NCBI RefSeq assembly: GCF_040796495.1
Contig: NZ_JBFNQN010000007.1
Location: forward strand, 1-64,000
Direction of reading: 5' to 3'
Origin: Kineococcus endophyticus
GTDB lineage: Bacteria; Actinomycetota; Actinomycetes; Actinomycetales; Kineococcaceae
Length of the DNA stretch: 64,000 nt
The position numbers and the translations under genes are program-made. Below, one piece after another: positions 27,470 to 33,394 of this stretch; positions within the stretch are counted from its first letter, which is position 1, and each line of letters opens with the position of its first letter. A model generated the notes under the pieces. The model worked only from the letters and a program-made list of their open reading frames with translations. It made no database searches and was not told the DNA's origin.

Positions 27470-28376
27470 AGTCCGCGTCGAGCGGCAGGAGCACGTCCTT
27501 CACGTCCGCGTTCGTCGCGAGGTACTCCTGGACCGCGGGGTCCTGGAACGTCGCGACGAGCGCCTTGATGTTGTCCGAGTCCTTCCACCGCGACCCGATG
27601 GTCAACTGCCCGGCGAACTCGTCGGGGGCGGTCGGGGCGAAGATCTGCTGCTCGATCGGGATCTTCGCCGCCAGGTAGTACTCGGTGTAGCCGACGGCCG
27701 CGTCCAGGTCGGGCAGCGCGCGGGACTGGGCGCCGAAGTCCAGCAGCGTGAAGTTCAGGTTCTTGGGGTTGGTCGCGATGTCGTCGACCGTGGCCTTCCC
27801 GACGTCCGTGCCCGGCTTCAGCGTGATGAGCCCGGCCTTCTGCAGGACGAACAACCCCTGCGACTCGTTGGCGGGGTCGGAGTACAGCGAGACCGTCCCG
27901 CCGTCCGGGATGTCCTGCGGGCTCCTCCACTTCGCCGACCACAGGCCGAAGCCCCAGCGGAACACCGGCGTGGCGGCCTCCTCCCGGAAGTCGGGGTTCG
28001 CCTGCAGGACCTGCCCGAGCCAGAGCTTGTGCTGGTAGATCGTCCCGGCCACCTCGCCGTCGCTGACGGCCCGGTTGATGGTGTTCGAGTCGGCGAGCGC
28101 CTTGAACGCGACCGTGATGCCGTGCTTGGGGGCGACGTCCTTCGCGATGAACTCGATGAGGGCCTCCTCGCGGGCGTTGCCCTCGGCCGTGGCGACGTAC
28201 AGCGTCGCGCCCGCCTGGGTGTTCGCGGTGGCGTCGCCCCCGAGGCGCGGGACGACGATCGCGGCGGCGGCGCCGAGCAGGACCACGGCCCCGCCGGCGA
28301 CGAACGGCCAGCGCCGCCGCTTGCGGATCTCGAAGCCGTGGTCGTCGGTGGTGGGTTCGCGGGTCTCAGTGGACAA
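27468..28376 (-). CDS. metQ: MetQ/NlpA-family methionine-binding protein
   Basis: Substrate-binding component of the D/L-methionine ABC importer, 302 residues. NlpA-family core: VATAEGNAREEALIEFIAKDVAPKHGITVAFKALAD and SLYSDPANESQGLFVLQKAGLI. Unusually there is no lipobox Cys. RKRRRWPFVAGGAVVLLGAAAAIVV (about 17-42) looks like an uncleaved membrane anchor. The only in-frame start is TTG at 28376, with GGAGAAG 7 nt upstream, and it overlaps the metI end by 11 nt. Under the SAM-IV riboswitch upstream of metN. Confidence 0.9.
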   Translation of the reverse strand: MSTETREPTTDDHGFEIRKRRRWPFVAGGAVVLLGAAAAIVVPRLGGDATANTQAGATLYVATAEGNAREEALIEFIAKDVAPKHGITVAFKALADSNTINRAVSDGEVAGTIYQHKLWLGQVLQANPDFREEAATPVFRWGFGLWSAKWRSPQDIPDGGTVSLYSDPANESQGLFVLQKAGLITLKPGTDVGKATVDDIATNPKNLNFTLLDFGAQSRALPDLDAAVGYTEYYLAAKIPIEQQIFAPTAPDEFAGQLTIGSRWKDSDNIKALVATFQDPAVQEYLATNADVKDVLLPLDAD

Positions 28377-29172
28377 GGGTCTTCTCCGGGTTCTGGGTGG
28401 TGTTCTGCGTGGTGTTCTGCGTGGTCTTCTGAGGGGTGTTCCGGGGGAGGGTGCGCGTGGGGGCCGAACGGCGGCGCGTGCGCGGATCGGCCGCGCGGGC
28501 CAGGGCGTCGCCGGTGAGCTGGACGAGGGCGACGAGCGCCACGAGGACGACGATGGTCGCGATCATCACGGCGTGGTCGAAGCGCTGGTACCCGTAGGTG
28601 ACGGCGACGTAGCCGATGCCGCCGGCGCCGATGGTCCCGGCGATCGCGGAGTACTCGATCATCGCGATGGTGTTGATGGTCAGCCCGCCGATGATGGACG
28701 GCGTGGCCTCGGCCAGCTGCACGGTCGTGACGACCTGCAGCGGAGAGGCTCCCGAGGCCTGCGCCACCGTGACGAGGTGCGGCGGCACCGAGCGCAGGGA
28801 GTTCTCGACGATGCGCGCGAAGAACGCCGTGCCGGCCAGGACCATCGGGACGACGGCGGCGCGGATGCCGATGTTCGTGCCGGTGACGAACCGGGTGAAC
28901 GGGACGAGCGCGGCCATCAGCACGAGGAACGGCAGCGACCGGCCGGTGCTGACGACCCAGGACAGGACGGTGTGCGCGGCCCGGTGCTCGAACAGCCCGC
29001 CGGGGGCGAGGTTGTGCACCAGGACGCCGATCGGCACGCCGAGCAGGACGACGATCGTCATGACGATGCCGACCGTGAGCAGCGTGTCGAGGAGCGCCGG
29101 CGCGATGAGCGCGGGGATCTGCGCCAGCGGGGTGTCGAGGTCCGAGGCGGCGGCGACGCTGAGCGGGATCAC
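28366..29172 (-). CDS. metI: Methionine ABC transporter permease MetI
   Basis: Permease of 268 residues with five or more helices; the conserved cytoplasmic loop is EATPSIIGGLTINTIAMIEYSAIAGTIGAGGIG. GTG at 29172 overlaps the metN stop (GTGA). The last 20 residues are a TTQN repeat encoded by 12-bp tandem repeats, outside the membrane domain and unlike normal MetI ends. Confidence 0.93.
   Translation of the reverse strand: MIPLSVAAASDLDTPLAQIPALIAPALLDTLLTVGIVMTIVVLLGVPIGVLVHNLAPGGLFEHRAAHTVLSWVVSTGRSLPFLVLMAALVPFTRFVTGTNIGIRAAVVPMVLAGTAFFARIVENSLRSVPPHLVTVAQASGASPLQVVTTVQLAEATPSIIGGLTINTIAMIEYSAIAGTIGAGGIGYVAVTYGYQRFDHAVMIATIVVLVALVALVQLTGDALARAADPRTRRRSAPTRTLPRNTPQKTTQNTTQNTTQNPEKTLVH
28390..28437. 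repeat. 12-bp tandem repeat, four units, in the metI 3' end
   Basis: Units GTTCTGGGTGGT, GTTCTGCGTGGT twice, then CTTCTGAGGGGT. The array encodes the TTQN repeat at the MetI C-terminus. Confidence 0.8.
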
Positions 29173-30188
29173 ACGAGGTCCAGTTCTCGAGGGGTGGTCG
29201 CCGGGGTGGTCGCCGGGGTCTGCGCGTGCAGGCCGCGGCGGTCGAGGGCGGCGGTGAGGGCGGTGGGGTCGACCATCGCGGGGACGCCGAGGGTGGCGTG
29301 CCCGACGGTGCGTCCGGCGACGGTCCCGACCGACGCCCCGAGCAGGGCGAGGTCGTGGCCGAGTTCGCGCGAGGCCGCGGTGAGCCAGTCGGCCGGGACG
29401 TCGTCGCCGCGGTAGTGGACCTCCCAGACGACCAGACCGCCCGCGTCGCCCACGCCGCGGCGGGGCAGCAGCGCCGCCCCGACCGGGGAGGCCGGGTCGC
29501 GCAGCACGTCGAGCAGGGGTGCGGCCTCGACGATGCGTCCGTGGTCCAGGCGGGCGACGGCGTCGGCCACGTCCACGACGGTGTCCATCTCGTGGGTGAT
29601 GAACAGGATCGCCAGGCCGAGGTCGTCGCGCAGTTCCCGCAGCAGACCCGTGATCGACGCCGTCGCCTGCGGGTCCAGCCCGGACGTCGCCTCGTCGGAC
29701 AGCAGCACGCCGGGGCGCAGGGCGAGGGCGCGGGCGATGCCGACGCGCTGACGCTGCCCACCCGACAGTTCGTGGGGGTAGCGGTCGGCCAGCCCGGCCA
29801 GCCCGACCCGCTCGAGGAGCTCGGCGACGCGCCGCTTCCGGTCCCGGGGGACGACGCCGAGGTAGCGCAGGGGGAGTTCGACGTTCTGCGCGGCCGTGCG
29901 GCGGGTCTGCAGACCGTCGCTCTGGAAGATCGTCCCGATGCGGCGCCGCGCCTCCCGCAGCCGCTCCGCGCCGAGCTGGGTGAGGTCCTGGCCGCCGACG
30001 ACGACCGACCCCGACGTGGGCCGCGTCAGCAGCGTCACGCACTGGGCGAGCGTGCTCTTCCCGGCACCGCTGGGCCCGACGACGGCGGTGATGCTGCCGG
30101 CGGGCACGGTGAGGTCGAGACGGTCGAGGACCGTCGTGGCGTGCGGGGGGTCCCCGTACGTCTTGGTGAGGTGGCGCAGTTCGATCAC
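29169..30188 (-). CDS. metN: Methionine ABC transporter ATPase MetN
   Basis: ATPase of the methionine importer, 339 residues. Walker A GPSGAGKST (38-46), signature LSGGQRQRVGIARAL, Walker B VLLSDEATSGLDP. The C-terminal 90 residues resemble the NIL regulatory domain that senses methionine in MetNI, though it looks diverged. The tail contains an ATTPATTP repeat. GTG at 30188 has AGGAG 6 nt upstream. First gene of metN-metI-metQ, with about 200 nt between it and a SAM-IV riboswitch. Confidence 0.94.
   Translation of the reverse strand: MIELRHLTKTYGDPPHATTVLDRLDLTVPAGSITAVVGPSGAGKSTLAQCVTLLTRPTSGSVVVGGQDLTQLGAERLREARRRIGTIFQSDGLQTRRTAAQNVELPLRYLGVVPRDRKRRVAELLERVGLAGLADRYPHELSGGQRQRVGIARALALRPGVLLSDEATSGLDPQATASITGLLRELRDDLGLAILFITHEMDTVVDVADAVARLDHGRIVEAAPLLDVLRDPASPVGAALLPRRGVGDAGGLVVWEVHYRGDDVPADWLTAASRELGHDLALLGASVGTVAGRTVGHATLGVPAMVDPTALTAALDRRGLHAQTPATTPATTPRELDLV
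29191..29214. repeat. 12-bp tandem repeat, two units, in the metN 3' end
   Basis: Two identical copies of GGGGTGGTCGCC, followed by a partial third. It encodes the ATTP repeat at the MetN C-terminus. Confidence 0.75.
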
Positions 30189-30200
30189 GACGACTCCTGG

Positions 30201-30248
30201 GCAGGGGGTCCAGCAGGGGGTCCAGCAGGGGGTCCAGCAGGGGGTCCG
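30201..30248. repeat. 12-bp tandem repeat, four units, in the metN leader
   Basis: Three identical copies of GCAGGGGGTCCA and one ending in CCG. The array ends 12 nt before the metN start codon, next to its ribosome site, so copy-number change would alter the leader. The stretch 30249-30390 between the array and the SAM-IV aptamer is GC-rich and holds nothing else recognisable. Confidence 0.85.
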
Positions 30249-30390
30249 GCAGTCCGGGCAGGGGGGATCGCGGGCCCGGCGGGTGCGCCGGGTCCGGACG
30301 GGGGGCGAGCAGAGGGGTGCGCTCAGCGGGAGCGGGGACAGGCCTTCGACACGGGAACTCCAAGTTCGTCCTTGCCCGCACCACCTGCGG

Positions 30391-30475
30391 ACCTGGTCCT
30401 CACCCGGAGCACCCCGTGACGAACCAGGGTTGCCGGCCAGCGAGCCGGGGCTTGACGCTGGCGCTCATGACCTGG
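30391..30475 (-). ncRNA. SAM-IV riboswitch controlling metNIQ
   Basis: The minus strand starts AGGTCATGAG, then a P2 stem GCCAGCG...CGCTGGC, internal TCAAGCCCCGG, CCGGCAACC, and the closing GGGGTGCTCCGGGTGA then GGACC, which pairs with the starting GGTC. This order is the SAM-IV consensus, a class found in actinobacteria. It lies just downstream of a promoter reading toward metN. High SAM should reduce methionine import. The mechanism, transcriptional or translational, is not evident. Confidence 0.88.
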
Positions 30476-30479
30476 GGGG

Positions 30480-30509
30480 ACTCTGACAGCCGTCCGAGAT
30501 CGTCGTCAA
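30480..30509 (-). promoter_or_regulatory. Promoter of metNIQ
   Basis: On the minus strand TTGACG (30509-30504), 18 bp, CAGAGT (30485-30480). Transcription would start about 6 nt on, right at the 5' end of the SAM-IV aptamer. Confidence 0.6.
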
Positions 30510-30619
30510 GCGGTTCCGGACGATCGGCGTCCGGAAAGGGTTCTCCGGCATGCGTTGCGCCGCAACGGTCCGAGTCCAGGTTCCGAAAAGCGGCGGCCGC
30601 TCCGGGGTGGGGGAGGAGG

Positions 30620-30625
30620 TACGCT
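30620..30625 (+). promoter_or_regulatory. -10 element (TACGCT) of the sulfone monooxygenase gene
   Basis: TACGCT would start transcription near 30632, at the 5' edge of the SAM-I aptamer. No clear -35 is seen. Confidence 0.45.
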
Positions 30626-30633
30626 GCGGTGGA

Positions 30634-30713
30634 TCCCATCCAGAGCGGCTGAGAGACCTGGCTCGACGACGCCGCAGCAACCCCCCGGGGGTGCTACCGC
30701 CAGGTCCGATGGA
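30634..30713 (+). ncRNA. SAM-I (S-box) riboswitch controlling the sulfone monooxygenase gene
   Basis: P1 CCATC (30636-30640) with GATGG (30708-30712); conserved CAGAGCGGCTGAGAGACC; P2 GCGGC with GCCGC; GCAACC; a C/G stem; GGTGCTACC; then GCCAGGTCC. This is the S-box consensus. The ribosome site GGAGG (30711-30715) of the next gene overlaps the 3' strand of P1. SAM binding should therefore mask it and block translation directly. Confidence 0.9.
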
Positions 30714-30725
30714 GGACGCGCCGCG

Positions 30726-31871
30726 ATGCCCCTGCACGAGCCCCTGAAGTTCGCCTACTGGGTCCCCAACGTCTCCGGTGGCCTCGTCGTCTCGACGATC
30801 GAGCAGCGCACGAGCCACGACCCGGCCTACAACGTCGAGGTCGCCAAGGCCGCCGAGCGCGTGGGGTTCGAGTACGCCCTGACCCAGGTGCGCTACCTCG
30901 CCTCCTACGGCGCCGACGCCCAGCACGAGTCGACCTCGTTCTCCCTGGCCCTGCTCCTGGCGACCGAACGCCTCAAGGTCATCGCCGCCGTCCACCCGTT
31001 CTTCTGGCACCCCGGTGTGCTCGCCAAGTTCGCCGCGACCACGCAGGAACTCACCGACAACCGCCTGGCGCTGAACATCGTGTCCGGCTGGTTCAAGAAC
31101 GAGGCGACACAGCTCGGCGTCACGTGGCACGAGCACGACGACCGCTACAAGCAGTCCGAGGAGTTCATCGAACTGCTGCGCGGGGTGTGGAGCGAGGACG
31201 GCTACAGCCAGTCCGGCGACTTCTTCAACGCCACCGACATCACGTTCCGGCCGCAGCCGAAGGTCGCCCCGGAACTGTTCCAGGGCGGGAACTCCAGCGC
31301 CGCACAGGCCATGGCCGGCCGTGTGAGCGACTGGTACTTCATGAACGGCAAGTCCCTCGCCGGCGCGGCCCAGGGCGTCCGCGAGGTCTCCGCCCTCGCC
31401 GCCCAGAACGGCCGCACCGTCCGCTTCGGCCTCAACGGCTTCGCCCTCGTGCGCGACACGCGCGAGGAGGCCGAGGCCGTGCTCGAGGAGATCATCGCCA
31501 AGGCCGACCGCACCAAGGTCGAGGGCTTCGGCGCCGCCGTCCAGGAGGCGGGGAACTCCACGAAGGACGGCAAGGGCATGTGGGCGGACAGCGAGTTCCG
31601 CGACCTCGTGCAGTACAACGACGGGTTCCGCACCGGCCTCGTCGGCACCCCCGACGAGGTGGCGCGCCGTGTCCTGGCCTACCGGCTCGTGGGCGTCGAC
31701 CTGCTGCTCCTGGGGTTCCTCCACGTCAAGGAGGAGGTCGAGGCGTTCGGCGAGCTCGTCATCCCGCGGGTGCGCGAGCTCGAGGCGCGCCTGGCCGCCG
31801 GGGAGGACCTGCAGCTCGGCGCCGAGCTCGACGAGGCCGTCGTCGCGGCGACGCAGCCCGTCCCGGCCTGA
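30726..31871 (+). CDS. sfnG: SfnG-like FMNH2-dependent dimethylsulfone monooxygenase
   Basis: Luciferase-like flavin monooxygenase of 381 residues, strongly like SfnG: LKFAYWVPNVSGGLVVSTIEQRT, GFEYALTQVRYLASYGADAQHES, HPFFWHPGVLAKFAATTQELTDNRLALNIVSGWFKNEATQLG. SfnG converts dimethylsulfone to methanesulfinate and formaldehyde using FMNH2 from a separate reductase, giving access to organic sulfur. ATG at 30726 follows the S-box, which ties expression to low SAM and hence sulfur or methionine limitation. Divergent from metNIQ. Confidence 0.87.
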   Translation: MPLHEPLKFAYWVPNVSGGLVVSTIEQRTSHDPAYNVEVAKAAERVGFEYALTQVRYLASYGADAQHESTSFSLALLLATERLKVIAAVHPFFWHPGVLAKFAATTQELTDNRLALNIVSGWFKNEATQLGVTWHEHDDRYKQSEEFIELLRGVWSEDGYSQSGDFFNATDITFRPQPKVAPELFQGGNSSAAQAMAGRVSDWYFMNGKSLAGAAQGVREVSALAAQNGRTVRFGLNGFALVRDTREEAEAVLEEIIAKADRTKVEGFGAAVQEAGNSTKDGKGMWADSEFRDLVQYNDGFRTGLVGTPDEVARRVLAYRLVGVDLLLLGFLHVKEEVEAFGELVIPRVRELEARLAAGEDLQLGAELDEAVVAATQPVPA

Positions 31872-31899
31872 CCCGCCCGTGCCGGGGAGGGGGACGGCT

Positions 31900-32844
31900 G
31901 TGCCGCGCGCTCGCGCTGTGCGGTCCGTCCCCCTCCTCGCGCTGCTGCTGGTGAGCGCCTGCTCCGCACCGGCGCCCGCGGCCCCGGGACCCTCGACGTC
32001 GAGCCCCCTGTCGAGCGCGACCCCTTCCACCCCGTCAGTGCAGCCGTCGTCACCCTCGTCCGTGCCGTCGTCCGCGGAGGCGTCCCCGGTGGCGTCGACG
32101 GTGGCGTCGGCGACCGGCGCCGTGACGCCGAGCCCGACCACCCCGTCCAGGGCCCCGGTGGTGCGGGCGGGCGCTCCGGTCGTCGTGCTGGACCCCGGGC
32201 ACAACGGCGGCAACGCCGCCCACCCCGCGGTCGTGGACGCTCTCGTCCCGGCCGGCGGCTTCGAGAAGCCCTGCAACACCACCGGCACCGAGACCGACGT
32301 CGGGTACCCCGAGCACGCCTTCACCTTCGACGTCGCCCAGCGGACTGCGGCCCTGCTGCGCGCCCGGGGGACCACCGTCGTCCTGACCCGCACCGACGAC
32401 ACCGGTGTCGGTCCGTGCGTCGACGAGCGCGCGGCGGTCGCCAACGACGCCGGCGCCGCCCTCGCGGTGTCGATCCACGCCGACGGCGCACCCGCGGACG
32501 CCACCGGGTTCCACGTGGCCGAACCCGCGCTCGCCCCCGACGGCGGCAACCGCGCCGTCCTGGACCCGTCCGACGTGGCCGCGCGCGACCTGCTCCCGGC
32601 CTTCGCCACGGCGACGGGCCTGCCCCGGGCGGACTACCCGGGGAACCTCGTCGAGCCGGGCCTCACCCGGCGCTCCGACCTCGCCGGGCTGAACCTCGCC
32701 CGGACCCCGGCGGTGCTGCTGGAGGCGGGCAACATGCGCAACGCGCGGGAGGCGGCGCAACTGAGCGACCCGGCCTTCCGGCAGCGCGCCGCGGAGGGGA
32801 TCGCCGCGGGTGTCGCGGCCTTCCTTGCGCGCAGCACCCCGTGA
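31900..32844 (+). CDS. N-acetylmuramoyl-L-alanine amidase lipoprotein (Amidase_3)
   Basis: Exported cell-wall amidase of 314 residues. Lipoprotein signal ending LLVSAC; a Ser/Thr/Pro-rich linker (about 24-85) to cross the wall; then the Amidase_3 domain VVVLDPGHNGG (Zn His), AQRTAALLRARGTTVVLTRTDD, SIHADGAP (second His) and LLEAGNMRN (catalytic Glu). Cleaves the bond between MurNAc and the peptide stem. GTG 31900 with GGAGG upstream is chosen. Cys in FEKPCNTTG and VGPCVDERA may form a disulfide. Confidence 0.88.
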   Translation: MPRARAVRSVPLLALLLVSACSAPAPAAPGPSTSSPLSSATPSTPSVQPSSPSSVPSSAEASPVASTVASATGAVTPSPTTPSRAPVVRAGAPVVVLDPGHNGGNAAHPAVVDALVPAGGFEKPCNTTGTETDVGYPEHAFTFDVAQRTAALLRARGTTVVLTRTDDTGVGPCVDERAAVANDAGAALAVSIHADGAPADATGFHVAEPALAPDGGNRAVLDPSDVAARDLLPAFATATGLPRADYPGNLVEPGLTRRSDLAGLNLARTPAVLLEAGNMRNAREAAQLSDPAFRQRAAEGIAAGVAAFLARSTP

Positions 32845-32851
32845 GACGGCT

Positions 32852-32857
32852 TACGGT
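32852..32857 (+). promoter_or_regulatory. Leaderless-type -10 (TACGGT) of idi
   Basis: TACGGT ends 6 nt before GTG 32864; no ribosome site is present between them. This decides the idi start. Confidence 0.5.
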
Positions 32858-32863
32858 GCGGGG

Positions 32864-33394
32864 GTGACCCTCGCTCCCGCCGACCCGACCGTCGAACTGG
32901 TCGTCCTGCTGACGGAGGACGGCACGCCCTGCGGCACGGCGCCGAAGGCGGACGTGCACCACACCAGCACCCCGCTGCACCTGGCCTTCTCCTGCTGGAT
33001 CGTCGACGGGGCGGGCCGGACGCTGCTGACCCGCCGCGCGGCCGTGAAGCGGACGTGGCCCGGCGTGTGGACGAACTCCTTCTGCGGCCACCCCGGCCCG
33101 GGGGAGGAACCCGCCGACGCGGTGGCCCGGCGTTCGGTGCAGGAGCTCGGCGCCCCCGTCACCGACGTGCAGCCCCTGCTGCCGACGTTCCGCTACCGCG
33201 CCGTCATGGCCGACGGGACCGTCGAGAACGAGATCTGCCCCGTCTTCACCGCCCGCCTCGCCGGGGACCTGGCCCTCGACCCGAGCGAGGTCGACGACTA
33301 CCGCTGGGTGGACCTCGCCCAGCTGCGGGCCGAGGTCGCCGCCGAACCCGGCCCGTTCAGCCCGTGGATGCGCCTGCAGCTGCAGGAGTTCTGA
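32864..33394 (+). CDS. idi: Isopentenyl-diphosphate delta-isomerase, type 1
   Basis: Interconverts IPP and DMAPP for isoprenoid, quinone and carotenoid synthesis. The 176 residues have the Nudix-like type 1 pattern: LHLAFSCWIVD, TWPGVWTNSFCGHPGPGE (catalytic Cys), then ENEICPVF (catalytic Glu). The 3' end overlaps the convergent AAA ATPase gene by 38 bp. Confidence 0.94.
   Translation: MTLAPADPTVELVVLLTEDGTPCGTAPKADVHHTSTPLHLAFSCWIVDGAGRTLLTRRAAVKRTWPGVWTNSFCGHPGPGEEPADAVARRSVQELGAPVTDVQPLLPTFRYRAVMADGTVENEICPVFTARLAGDLALDPSEVDDYRWVDLAQLRAEVAAEPGPFSPWMRLQLQEF

Noticed and set aside
30201-30384. Leader peptide coding for the LLDP repeat upstream of metN
   Set aside because: The frame runs on through metN without a stop and has no ribosome site. 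The riboswitch explains regulation without it.
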